DNA of 64,000 bases from Liolophura sinensis. Its lineage: Eukaryota > Mollusca > Polyplacophora > Chitonida > Chitonidae. The notes under the pieces were generated by a model. The model was not told the origin of the DNA and did no database searches. It saw only the letters and a list, made by a program, of their open reading frames with translations. The stretch covers positions 49,965,682 to 50,029,681 of the forward strand of contig NC_088300.1 in the NCBI RefSeq assembly GCF_032854445.1. The letters are read 5' to 3'. Of this stretch, positions 37,048 through 49,219 are shown piece by piece; within the stretch, counting starts at the first letter, position 1, and the number at the start of each line of letters is the position of its first letter. The translations under genes were made by a program, and so were the position numbers.

Positions 37048-40000
37048 AACACTACTCTAATCACGTGACCAAAGAGTTCGCTGATGATTGGCACAGAGCA
37101 GCTATGACAAAGTATAAATGAGATACGGGATCGTGCGATTCAAATCTTAAACTATGACGAAGGAACATATGTCTTTTCGTTGAGACGCTTTATTTTTGGA
37201 TACAATATGGCACTGTAACTGTTATAGGGTCGCCGTCTAAACGAAGACATTGACGTGAAAGACATTCTGTTGTGAACCTTAAGCGTCATTTAGCCGTTGT
37301 ACAGGTACTTTGATGTCTCAAGGCGTTTCTGCTTACTCAACACACAACTTTTCATGCTGGAATAGCTCTCCCTACCCAAAACATGTTCACAAGAATTCCT
37401 TTTTTACGTAAAAGTGAAGAAGAAAAATTATGTGACATCGTACATGTAGTACCGTGGCAGTGAAATCCATAAAACCCATATAAGGATTCAAATATTAAAA
37501 TGCATGTACTTCCATTTAAAACAGTCTGAAATATTTCAAAAATAGAATCACGGATATAGTTTCCGGCAGACTATGTGCTGATGTTTATTTCAAGTTTGAG
37601 TTGTATTTTCCTTTAATAATCGTTCGTAGCCGTAATTAGAAAGTAAAGTCTAAATGAATGGCACTGAGTGACTAGAGTTTAGAAGCAAATGTACTGAATT
37701 AATAAGATCTATAGATATTTCGAAATATACGGTATTTCATATGGGAAGTGTTTTCGTTGATACTTTAACTTTATATCACATTCAGTAAATACTATAAGTT
37801 ATTGCTTGTATCATTTCATGAAATAAAAATACATGCAAGGCAGCCCAGGAAATCAAAGTACCTAAGATGCGTACAGAATAAACTTAGTTCTAACTTTTTG
37901 GGGGAATTAAGACGCAGATATACATATGTACACTGATGTATTTAATGAAAACAATACTATCAACATTAACACATGGTTATATTATAGATGTTGACTTCCA
38001 TATTTACGCATTGAGAGTTTTACGGGGAGTGTAAGCGTCACATCGTGCTGGTGTTTCTTGTACTGGTTACATGAGTGTCTGTGTACACTCTACAGAACTG
38101 TGGGACCATGTCAAGTGGAACAATATTTGGATCACGTTTTACTTAGTTGTAATACATTCAGACCGTTTCATTGTAAGCTGCAACAGCGGGTAGCCCCACT
38201 TGGTGTTTTCAGGAATGGTTTTATTCTTTAAGAATTGGTGAAGAATCAAAACCACCCTTACCCAACGGTTCCACTTTGATGATGAAACAGTGAATGAAAG
38301 CGACATTTCTCTGTTTGACACTTGCCCCAAGGCAGAAAAACAGTGGGGATGTTACATAATTATAAACCTGTTTTGACCCCAGTTATTTCAAAGCAGCAAA
38401 CTTTCCGTTATGCTAAGGAAATGTACATGAAAGACATAGACAAGGACAACAAATGACCGAAAACCCATCAGTAAAATTAAATTCTAAGAAAAAAACTATC
38501 AATACAATTTTATTCAATTATTTAAGGACACGCATATGTTTCCTATCATCTTTAATTTCCAAAAATACATTTATTCATTCGGGTGTAAGAGATAAATCTG
38601 ACAAAAAGTAAGCTTAAGTATGCTTAAGGCGACACACCCGTATACAGTCGTCAATATGAGCACTTCCGAAATCTGTGTATAAACCATTAACGTTGTATAT
38701 GGTTGACATACATCATATTTTGGCTAATGTTTTAATAGTACACGAAAACTATATTGATATAGCTATAATCGTTTGTATAGCTGGTACAATAAAATTATTG
38801 ACTTCAAGGTCTTATTTTCAACTGATTGGGACAGGGCTATAAGCTTTCGTGAAAACTGGAACACTGTTTTATTTTGTTATTTTGAGGACTTCTCCAGCTC
38901 ACAAAACCTAAGGATGTCTTGGTGGGTACCTAAGCATGCCAGGGTGCCGTGATCATTAGATACACATGTCAAAGAGTAAAAGAAAAGAGATACTGTGGAT
39001 AAATTTTTTATTGTTGACAGACATTTTATTATCTAACATTAATTCTGGGTTTAATGTTTACAATTTTTAAGCATGAATGGCTACTGTTTTAGGAATGGTA
39101 ATGCTGATGACCATATAAAGTTTAGGTAATTCCCAAGTTTAGACGATATATATTTTGATATTTTACTTTCAACCAAATCTATAACTTACACACGAGGTAA
39201 TATCTTTGAATATCACACGAGATCTTTGAATAGTACAAATGGAAGGAAAACTTGTAGCTTTTGGGACTCTTTTGGATGTACAGTTGACTGCAACTAAACA
39301 GTTTATGCGAATTAAATTTCAATGCTGAATTTCACTGTTGTCTATATGGCCCTACTGTACGTTTCTTTAGCATGTCTGAAAGTTTGCTCTTTGAACTGCA
39401 CTTTGAACTGCCCTTTGAAATAATGGTGGGGCGTAGTCTTTGTGAATAAAGCCTATGTGTTTGTCTCGGGCCAGATTACTAGCACTGACGTAACGAACAG
39501 CATGCATCGTGGAGACGCAATTAGCTGTTCCTATTCTGGCTATTCAGGACTCTTGAATGGCTTTATATGGTCACAATCCATAGATTGGAACGCCTGGATA
39601 ATAGTACACACTAAAGCATGTCGAACTTTACCTCGGGAAAATGACACTGCCTTATTCACCTATGCAATGCATGGAGAATTTTACAATGCGACATAGTGAA
39701 AATTATCACTGAACAAAATTTGGTATGAGTTAGTTTAACTTCTGTAGTTTGGCTTTGTAGTATTTGTGTCCATAATTGTTTCTATGATTTACTTTTAAGT
39801 TTGCTGAACATTCATGCCTTTGATTGCTGTTTCATGGTTTTATATGTGAGCAAGGTGTTGTTAAACCGCTGTATAAATAAATCAACTTTGACCAAATCCT
39901 GACTGCTACTACACCATGATTTTATTGGAGTTATGTAAACTGCTGCTTTTTAAATATTTACATAAACAGTTGGAAAGAAACCCAAGTGAGGTAAATTAAC

Positions 40001-40186
40001 AACAGGTAGGATTTCTACTCGTACTTGTGAACTTGTTTATGTAGTTTTACTTTCCATTCTGTAGTCTATAGAATATATCAAGTACATGTATACATGATTA
40101 AATTGTATTATATCATTTGTATAATTTCATTCAAAGTTGAAGATTTATAATGTTCAAATTACAAATCCAACTCAAAGCGAATATAG

Positions 40187-40340
40187 ACTTTGAAATGCAT
40201 AGAGTTCAACAGGTATGGAATGACATGTCGTCAAAACCAGCTGAACAGCGAATACAATCTTTGAAATGTAAAGAGTTAAATAGATATAGAATGACAGAAG
40301 GCCATTGAAAGTATTTTGACATGTCGTCAAAACCAGCTGA
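40187..40340. repeat. imperfect local tandem duplication in unit 3
   Basis: Two partial copies both run from gcgaata..ctttgaaatg to catgtcgtcaaaaccagctg. Units 1 and 2 have one copy only. Confidence 0.8.
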
Positions 40341-40639
40341 ACACGGAAGGAGGGTGCAGCCTAGTTTTGTGTTTTCATGTGCTAACATACAAAACTGGTC
40401 CTCTGGTTTCAGTACAATGTTTAGTTCAACAATAAAGAAGTACTGAAGTATACCCGAAACCAACTGGTAATTGTGCATGAGAAAAATTCGGCAACCTGCA
40501 AATAATCAGATGTAATCAACCTGGACTTCCATTGTCCCGCTATAATATGTGTAAACCATTTACCGGAAAACGCCATGGCAGTTTATACGCAAGAAAGGTT
40601 CCTCATTGTGCAGTAGATGAAACAGGAAAAATCTTCAGT

Positions 40640-40848
40640 GTTCAGTGTTCCGGAACAGGAGAATCTTAAGAGGTCTGGATTATTATTCTGACCTCACAAA
40701 ACCGGATTTTGGCATGTCTCGTTCTTAAGCTCCTCCCTGTCCCGTGGGTTGTGTATATAAGGCTAAGGAATCGAATTGCCGGACACAGACACATTTGCTC
40801 TCTGTCCATCCTTCCAGCTGTCGACCAAGGCCTTCATCCTCATTCACC
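40640..40848 (+). promoter_or_regulatory. promoter and conserved 5' UTR of gene E
   Basis: Palindrome TGTTCCGGAACA at 40646-40657 and TATATAA at 40754-40760, then the shared leader. The TTCACTTAGTTG stretch just upstream, present in C and D, is deleted here. Confidence 0.85.
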
Positions 40849-43236
40849 ATGGTGAGTATTTTTCAGATTAGTGGTCAAATTATTTTAAGAAATTGGAACC
40901 CTTAAATGTTAGAAAATACTTTTTGCTCTGGGTAATATTGTGTGCTTTAATCCATTTTGAGTAATTCTAGACCAGTGAGGTCTAATAAATTGAAATTAAC
41001 ATCACTGCATATTTTTTAACGAATTCGGCATTCGGCATTGTAATTTGCTACTATTTAAGCATTTGCACGAACAATTAGATTAAAACCCAAACTGAAGTAA
41101 AATGACAAGAGGTCATCGATCACCGGTTATGTGTGACCATTGCCACCTTTCACACTGTCGTCGCTGCTCTGGTTTTACTCTTTATATTTACGTCTTTCAG
41201 TTATATTGCATTTTACGTATATTGATTATTATTTAGCTTATCGGGTTATGACTTTTGTAACTATCGTACTTAAACTTAAAAACCTTTAAGCTAACTTTTG
41301 AAACTGTGTGGAAAATGACGTGGTCAAAATTTTAGATATATAAAAGAGGTGAATGTTGCTAAGTTTCGCCATTTATTTTCACCAATGTCCTGAATAGTCT
41401 TCCAAAAGGTGTTTATAAAATTCACGTCTTCTTATATTTTTCACTCTTTCAGCCTCTTGGAATTCCTTCTGGACAATACTTAGGTAAGCTTGAAAATTAT
41501 ATTTTCCTTTCATTTAGGCATACGGATGTAAAGAGACCCGTCCAAGGCTTCTGAATCTATGCGTTAAAACAAACATTCATATACCAGCCATCCACATTCC
41601 GATGGGCATTCCAGATCAATAATCGCAAAAACAATTTCCAAAATGACTTTTAACACAAACCAACAAACAACTCAAGGGTTTATAAAGTACGAAATTACGC
41701 CGAAATCCTGCAAAGAGAAGCAGTCAACAGTTTTCAATGATGTTGGATGGATTCAAGGAATGTACTAGGCGAATGAGTTGAATCTGCTTTAAAATCGCAT
41801 ACCATGCTACATGTGGTATAAAGGTTATCGATAATCATAATATATATCTCATTTGGGCTTTAACTGCAACTGTTCACATTTCCAACGTGGCAGTGTAATT
41901 CAACATGCTAAATAGATGACCCGTGGCCCCGATTTAAGCGGAATTAGACGTTAACATGAAGAAGAATGCCAGAAATTCTGAACCAGTGCATAGCGTGTTC
42001 AAATATAGAATACAGAAAGTTAAGTTCACTTACCACTTGTGTTCTGTATCTATAATTAGCCTCGTTAAATTGTTTTTGTTCTTGAATTTGATTTTGTTTC
42101 ACTTTGTAGGCTTCCTTGCCTATTTCAACAAAGTGTCCAACTGTGGCGTTGTTGGTAGAAATGAACTGAAGGCGATTCTGGAGCGCGCTGGTCGGGATCC
42201 GAGCGACAGTGAGATTCAGAGAATCCTGGACAGTGTCAGCGTTGATCGTAAGTACAAGTGAAGAGAAAATCCAATCTTTCTAATGCTAAAAATGAAGTGT
42301 GGCAAATGATGAACCGGACATGTGTTCGTAGGTTTTGAAGAGAATCGAGAATTCCCAGCTCTTGTGTACTCACTGTCACAGTAAAATGTACTAATGATAG
42401 GCCTACCATAGGGAAGCTTTTTTGAAGTTATCGCCTCTATTCAGTTCTTTGTGAAATCAGTTGTATTTAGTATCATAGTTGGCCATTTTTCATGCCACAT
42501 AACACCGCAAGCTTTATAAGTTTGGTTTCGACACCAAGAACTTATTGCCTAGAGCAACGCCATATAATTGTTCCAAAACCGGTGGCAAAGCGTATTTTAT
42601 CTTTTGTGGTATATGATCTCTCATGCAAGGTAGTATGGTTTTAGTGTTGGATGTCGGAAAAATTCCGTTATAAAAAAGAATGTAGTTTATTCGCTGAGAA
42701 TGTAGTGTAGGCTTTGTTACTGCATGGAGATGGTAGAAATGAAGTGAAAGTTTTACTTGCACTTCCAGTGTACACTAATTTTGGTTTTGGAGAAAGGTCA
42801 CAGAGGATAAGAACAGCATCATGCTTTAACGCTTCTTGTTGTTTTCATCTTCCCATGCAGCTCGAGGAATCAACTTCCAGGCTTTCATAGACTACGTACG
42901 CACCTTCAAGCAGTTACGCAACGTCGACTCTGAGTACAGAGAGGCCTTCCGTATCTATGATCGCAGTGGATCTGGAAAACTCACACAGGCGGACGTCGCT
43001 TATGTCTTTGAGAAGCTGCGTGTCAACGTTGACGTTCCCGCTCTTTTCAAAGTGGCCGATGCTGACAATAACGGCACAATTGAGTACAACGGTAAGCTTG
43101 TCTCTGTGTCTTTCTATCTGGTGCTCAATGCTTTAAGGCAGCTACAACTTTAAGTCAGAAAGGTTTGTCACGTACTTAGCAATTCTTCGGGCAGTCTGTT
43201 TTACCGCACCCCCACCATTCCCCTATCCCCCTCAAA

Positions 43237-43298
<62 letters not shown>

Positions 43299-43412
43299 AT
43301 GCAGAAGCCTCTGAATAGACCAGGCTGACGACAACGAGGCTACTTAATGTACTTATTGTTTCTCTTGGTTTGTTTTGCAGAATTTGTTGACCTTATGAAC
43401 AAGACTTTCTAA
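40849..43412 (+). CDS. calmodulin-like EF-hand protein (gene E)
   Basis: Exons 40849-40851, 41453-41483, 42110-42247, 42861-43091 and 43381-43412 encode 144 residues identical to D except residue 58, which is Pro (exon 3 ends GATC instead of GATG). Against D I count 5 silent changes and this one replacement. The change lies in the inactive loop 2, at the exon junction, next to the invariant GTAAGT donor. Intron 4 is about 180 bp shorter than in C and D and carries a TA microsatellite. Confidence 0.95.
43239..43293. repeat. TA microsatellite in intron 4 of gene E
   Basis: About 27 TA units, where C and D have only a short ATATATATA. The neighbouring intron sequence is deleted. Confidence 0.95.
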
Positions 43413-43498
43413 AGATGACCCATAAGCCATGTAACAGGTATTACTTTCTCTTGGACAGCGGATGGATGTATTTTTTTAAATATTAAAGTGTATTTGCT

Positions 43499-43607
43499 TA
43501 TTCGGTATAGAATCTGCATCAGGGGCAGCGGGTTTGTGCTAATGATAAGTGAATATATCTTTTCTTGTATATAAGTGGCAATAAAGAAGAACTGCGGCCA
43601 AAATCAT
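43499..43607 (+). other. conserved 3' UTR block and poly(A) signal of gene E
   Basis: The same block as in C and D, with AATAAA at 43580-43585. Confidence 0.8.
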
Positions 43608-44625
43608 CTTGTTTGTTGTTATAGTGTTAGGCCTATTAGTTGTTAAGATCGAAAGTAGAGACTTCTGAAGAAAATGCGAAACTGAAAGATTTGTTTTTGA
43701 AATGATTGATTGGTAAATCTATCTGGTGCTTGTTTTCAATATCCTGAAATCGCAAACATTAACGCGAGAGTTAAGTGGAAGATTCAGAACTCACTGCAAA
43801 ATTAATTGGGTCAAGGTCATTGATGACAGTTCAGTTCCCTTATATGCATTAAGTATAATCATGTTCAATTTCTTATACGGTATGCTTTCTTCCATATATA
43901 CGGCTGAAAACTGAGTATTTTACACATCAGTCGGGTGAAGCGAAATCATGACATGAAGCGATATCTAATTTTACTCAGGAAAATGTAATGGATGTTTCTT
44001 CAACAGAGGAACAACCACACTTTATTAATCTCCAAGGAAACCAGTCAGTTTTCCGCTGTACCGAGCTGAGTCGTCGTATCACTCGGCTTGCCATTTTGGT
44101 GGCCCTATTGATAAGACTTGCACACACTTTTATCTCTGGGCACTTTCACGACAGAAATTTGAAACAAAGTTTCAATTGGCTGTGCTGTTTGTACATCTGG
44201 AACTGACTAATTCATAGTTTCCAGCATCTTGATTACTCGAAAGGGACAAAAGGTGATAAATAACAAGGAACTAAATGGGCAAAATGTTGGTTTTGCAGTA
44301 CACCATACACATTACTTTTTAAGCAGGAATTTCCTACCCAAAATTTATATTTTTCACTTTTTTATGGTAAAAACAGATTCAAGGTGTATCTTGCCAGAGT
44401 TAAATTGGCTTTGTTTTCACCAACACTACTCTAATCACGTGTCCAAAGAGTTCGCTGATGATTGGCACAGGGCAGCTAAGACAAAAGTATAAATGAGATA
44501 CGGGATCGTGCGATTGAAATCTTAAGCTATGACGTAGGGACATATGTCTGTTCGTTGAGACGCTTTATTTTTGGATACAATATGGCACTGCAAATGTTAT
44601 AGTGTCGCCGTCTAAACGAAGGCAT

Positions 44626-45585
44626 TGTAGGTTTCATCTTATATCTTACAACATGCATATATCAAATATGACATTGGGATATATTACCAAGGCATAACTA
44701 GTGGTGAAAGTATCTAATTTATTTATCACATTTTGCGTTTATCAGTACTTAGGGTGATTCGAACAAGCTATCTCAGGTGACATTCAGAAGAAGTCATTGC
44801 GGATTTTACATCTCAAAGCGATTTTCCTTTGCTTGCACTGTGTTCAAAATAACAGAATATGCGGTGTGTACATGCTAACTACGGTATTTCTCTTCTGAAT
44901 CTTTCTCAAAATTAATTAACGTCAAAATTAAATTCAATTTATTAATGTAGCTATAGTATTTGCAAAGCGTAGGCTTAATTGGTGAATGCACACCAGCCCA
45001 AAACTTAGAATCCTTTGCCGTCTAAATTGCGGTAAATGATAATGCCTCCATACTTAAATACTATAGCCATACTTTCCCTGTGTTAACAGACATATGAGTG
45101 AGATTAAAGGTTGACTGCGAAGACAATTACAGACAGGCATTGCCAAGTGGAATCTTATTTCATCTGCCACCCGGAGTTTCCTGTGACCTTTTTTCTATAG
45201 ATCTATTTTCTAAAACAAATATTCACCCAAAGCGGCTGGAAATCATTTGAAAACCATATCTCAAATTGACGAATATATTAGGCACTTTCTCGGAGCAACC
45301 CATGTGTACTACAACCAATCTTCAGGTAAAGCAAATATGGGTTATCTTCTCCTGGGTACAACTCAAGTTCAACTCAAACTGTGATGCTAGGGCGTCACCT
45401 ATGATAATTTGATACAGTACTAGTACAGATGCAGAAATAGATAAAATCTATTTTATAACTTGTATTGGATTATACTCATTACATGTTTTGCACGACTGAG
45501 ATAATTGATACTAGCACAATGTACTTGGCTTACCTGCTTGCATTTTTTAGATTTGTAGAGAGTTATATGCATTCACATGTCTAAA
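44626..45585. other. about 960 bp present only in unit 3
   Basis: Between tctaaacgaaggcattg and attctcttgtgaacc unit 3 has about 960 bp that in units 1 and 2 is replaced by about 11 bases. No inverted ends, target repeat, tRNA boxes or coding frame were recognised. It is either an unknown insertion or an ancestral sequence deleted in the ancestor of units 1 and 2. Confidence 0.6.
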
Positions 45586-46229
45586 TTCTCTTGTGAACCG
45601 TAAGAGTCATTTAGCCGGTGTACAGGTACTCTGATGTCACAAGGCGCTTCTGCTTACTTTACACACAACTTTGATGATGGAATAGCTCTTACTATCCAAA
45701 ATATGTTCACAAAAATTCCTCTTTAGGAAAGATATGAAGAAGAAAAATTATGTGACGTCGTACATGTAGTACCGGGCCATTGGCGTGAGGTCCATAAAGC
45801 TCATATTAGAATTCAAATATTAAAATGCATGTACTTCCATTTAAAACAGTCTAAAATATTACCAAAGGGGGGTGTAGTTTTCGGCAGACTATCTGGTGAT
45901 GCTTATTTCAATTGTCTTTTCCTTTAATAAGAGTTCTTGGTTTGCTTATAAACCTTGAAGATTTGTATTTTCGTCAAACAGGAAACGCCATAACTCAAAA
46001 AGAGAAACACAAAAAACGCTGTAACTCAGACCATCACAGTGTGTATGTCACAAATGGAAATATTTGTCAGTTACTTGGCAAAGATCCTGAACCGAGATAA
46101 ACTGTTCGACAGCGTTAAGTGAAACGATCTTCAATAAGGCGTTAAATCAATCGGTCAATCTAACAATCAATTAGACCACATCAACAAAGAGTAGAACAGA
46201 TTGACACTAAATCAACAAACACCTGGATT

Positions 46230-46340
46230 TTGGCCGCAGATCTTTTTATTGCCACGTCTGTACAAGAAAAAACATTCCAAATCTATTCACTTATCACGGG
46301 TACAAACCTTCTGCCCCGGATGCAGATTGTACACCGAGTA
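46230..46340 (-). other. remnant 3' UTR block of psi-F
   Basis: The conserved block (GGCAGAAGGTTTGTACC variant) and AATAAA at 46245-46250 on the minus strand are still recognisable. Confidence 0.7.
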
Positions 46341-46374
46341 AGTACATAAACTTTTGATAAAAAAGTAACAAAAA

Positions 46375-46397
46375 AACAACAACAACAACAACAAAAA
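46375..46397. repeat. CAA microsatellite
   Basis: AACAACAACAACAACAACAA flanked by A runs, in the psi-F 3' UTR. Confidence 0.9.
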
Positions 46398-46433
46398 ACC
46401 GCATCCATCCGCTGTCCAAGATGTCAGATAAAA

Positions 46434-46585
46434 TGTTAAATCACATACATGGTTCCTGCGTCATCTTTAAAATATTAAATCACATACATGGCTCCTGCGT
46501 CATCTTTGAAATATTAAATCACATACATGGCTCCTGCGTCATCTTTAAAATGTTAAGTCACATACATGGTTCCTGCGTCATCAAC
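46434..46585. repeat. 39-bp minisatellite, four copies, at the end of psi-F
   Basis: Each unit contains cacatacatggctcctgcgt plus catctttaaaat. The unit corresponds on the minus strand to the sequence just after the stop codon in the other genes (AAAGATGACTCAGGAAC in B). The array therefore arose by amplifying the start of the 3' UTR. Confidence 0.9.
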
Positions 46586-48585
46586 GAATTCTGCAAAACA
46601 AAGAAAAGAAAACAATGAATTCCTTAACTTGAAGCATGACGTCAAATTTGTACAAAGATTTTGAACTGATTAGGTTTGTTAATTCAAAAGAACATGTAGT
46701 AAGTGTTTAGACGTTTTACCCAGCACAAGAATATTTACGTTTTTTTGTCGCTTGTCAGGGATATGGATGAACTCTCAGAACCTCGCCGGGCACCTGGACA
46801 AAGTACGAAATAAATATAAACCCTATATAGCTGTGGCCGAGCCAACCGGGTCTGTTCAGGGGCTTTTGCATGGTTTATATGGTGTTCATGCTTTTTACTT
46901 AGACAAAATCATGGCGCTAGGAAGGCGTGGACATGGCTACTTTTTAAACATACATATGAAGTCGGAATAAAACCCTGACTGATGTAAACTGACAAAAGGT
47001 CGGATATCTCCGGCGAATACTGTAATTCTGATTTTTAGGAAAGATACATTTCTCTTCAAGGTTTTCCAGAAACTAAAGATATGCGTAATTTGTTAATTAG
47101 ATGTAGTGACAATGAGAGTAAAGTTGGTTTTAACCAATACACAATGTGTTTTGGTTAAAAGTAGCAGACAAGACGTCTTAAACTTTAGAAGAATTAGGCT
47201 GTCACACTGTCGTCACTGCTCTGATTTTACTCCCTATGCTGTAGTGCTTTATATTTCTTTGACTGGTATAAGACTACGCCCATGTTTAAGAAACCTTCGC
47301 CTAGAACCTGTCTTAAAGCTACAGCTAAACTACCGTATATAGCACAGACAGCCAAACATGCAATCTTACCGTTGTATTCAATAGTGCCATTGTTGTCAGC
47401 GTCGGCCACTTTGAAGAGGGCGGTAACGTCAACGTTGACACGCAGCTTCTCAAAGACGTAAGACGATCATAGATACGGAAGGCCTCTCTGTACTCGTAAT
47501 ACGCTGGAATTACTGGAATTACTATGAAAGCCTGGAAGTTCATTACCTTTGCTGGATGGTAAAAAGAGAGAAAATAGGTGTTAAAGCATGATGCTGCTCT
47601 TATATTCAGTGTCTCTTCAAAACTAGTCTGTGTCTGCATTTGTAACAAAGGCTTGATTAGAGACCTACGCTATTTTGCCATGTCATATGCCATCAGAAAT
47701 ACATGTATAGGCAGGTGGGAAAAACAGAAACAATACATCACTTGGCATCAAACAACAACATCTTAAATAGCTTTAGTTTCTGCACATTTTGCCCTGATTG
47801 TTATAATTACTAGTTGATACATGGAAAGTCTGTGCACTATGTTAAAATGACATTGTATTTTACATTTGATGACCACACACCAACTTGAATGTTTAAGTTA
47901 TCATCGTATTGCATATTTCTGAGCATTTCGTTTAGAATAAAACCTTAACTGATGTATATTGACGTCTCTACTCTGGTTTCACTCTCTACGCTGTAAGTCT
48001 TTTATTATATTGCATTTCATTTCTTAATGATAAAATAATAGCCTTGCTACAATGAGTACATGCAGGTTGTGGACGTTTTGTCAACTCCATTCCCACATAC
48101 GGCAGATGAACACATAAAACACGCCAAGACATCGTTTTATACGCTTCATTTCTGACAACAAGATGGGACTGCTGCTCAGATAAACTTTCGATCAACGCTG
48201 ACACTGTCCAGGATTCTCTGAATCTCACCGTCGTTCGGATACCGGCCAGCACGTTCAGGATCGCCCCTCAGTTCGTTTCTACCAACAACGCCGCAGTTGG
48301 ACACTTTGTTGAAGTAGGCAAGGAAGCCTGAAATGAGACAGAAAGCAGAATAGAAATACGGCCGTACGCCATGATTACAGTAACTACTGAACAGAATTAG
48401 TATGTGGACCTAATTATCAGTATTTTGCATTTAAACAAGATATGACTGGAGGACTGGCATGCAGCGCATGTTACATGTATATGGCTATCCAAGCATGAGG
48501 AAAAATACTATTTTCCAGACCGTTCAGTTTGAGAACAGGAATGTTTTAACTTACCTAAGTATTGTCCAGATGGAATTCCAAAAGG
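46553..48585 (-). pseudogene. decayed calmodulin-like EF-hand gene (psi-F)
   Basis: Remnant exons lie at 48555-48585, 48190-48327, 47370-47551 and 46553-46590. Lesions: the exon 2 acceptor reads AA, the exon 3 donor reads GA, exon 3 carries compensating single-base changes, and exon 4 is about 49 nt short, losing most of EF-loop 3 and the reading frame. Exon 5 lacks the usual DLMNKTL end. No clear ATG exon is found; a possible remnant near 48959 reads CTG followed by a non-donor. The coding parts are nonetheless still close to B and E, so inactivation is not ancient. It is convergent with E and head-to-head with G. Confidence 0.9.
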
Positions 48586-49074
48586 TTGAAAGAAATATAT
48601 GCATAAGTTTTACGTCGCCATTTTTGTTACGTCGCAGATTGTAAAAACATCAATGATCACGAATTGATAAAACAAACCGACACTGAAACATATATTCTTT
48701 GTATACAACACCTAAATTTGATCGCGTCGATTCCCACATAATTTTAAAGCATTTTCATAATGTTCAATATCTAAGATCTATTTCGGAAACGTTTCCCGTC
48801 TAAAGCATTTCGATCAAAAATTGTACACCCTGCTGTACATTTCAGCAAAATTTGTAATGACGATTGGAGGGCAAACTGGTGACGTATACATCAGTATTAC
48901 AGTGCTGGTGTTTTAGAAGAAAGGAAGGGTTAACCCGCCATTGTACAGTAAAAGATATCAGGTTGAATATGTAAACAGAATATTGTGATATTGTGATAGA
49001 AAGGAGGACAGCTTTATATCCAAAGAAAAAACTATTCCCAGTTAAAAATAATATGAGTAGCAGCAAAGTTTCTT

Positions 49075-49215
49075 CAGTCTTATATACCCGAGCCACAGGA
49101 CGGGGCGGAGATTTAGGGCGAGACATCCGGTTGTGGGGTCAGAATAATAATCCAGACCTCTTAAGATTCTCCTGTTCCGGAACACTGAACAACTAAGTGA
49201 ACAATGTAAGCCAGC
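49075..49215 (-). promoter_or_regulatory. intact-looking promoter of psi-F
   Basis: On the minus strand: TTCACTTAGTTGTTCAGTG, the perfect palindrome TGTTCCGGAACA (49173-49184), TTATTATTCTGACC, CTCCGCCCCGTCC and TATATAA (49080-49086). It matches the C/D/E promoter closely, although the gene behind it is broken and the shared leader is missing. Confidence 0.8.
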
Positions 49216-49219
49216 ACAA

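Larger units (their letters stand above)
29144..37629. repeat. tandem unit 2 (carries gene D)
   Basis: Direct repeat of unit 1 without the LINE and with both downstream SINEs. The junction reads tttcctttaataatcattcg then tcgtaattagaaag. Confidence 0.9.
37630..45930. repeat. tandem unit 3 (carries gene E)
   Basis: Direct repeat without the LINE and without either downstream SINE. It lacks about 450 bp upstream (junction near 38206 compared with 29702-30151), has a small internal duplication at 40187-40340, and holds an extra block of about 960 bp at 44626-45585. Confidence 0.9.

Noticed and set aside
46421-46618. Repetitive peptide NHIHGSCVIF
   Set aside because: The other strand of the 39-bp minisatellite in the psi-F 3' end.
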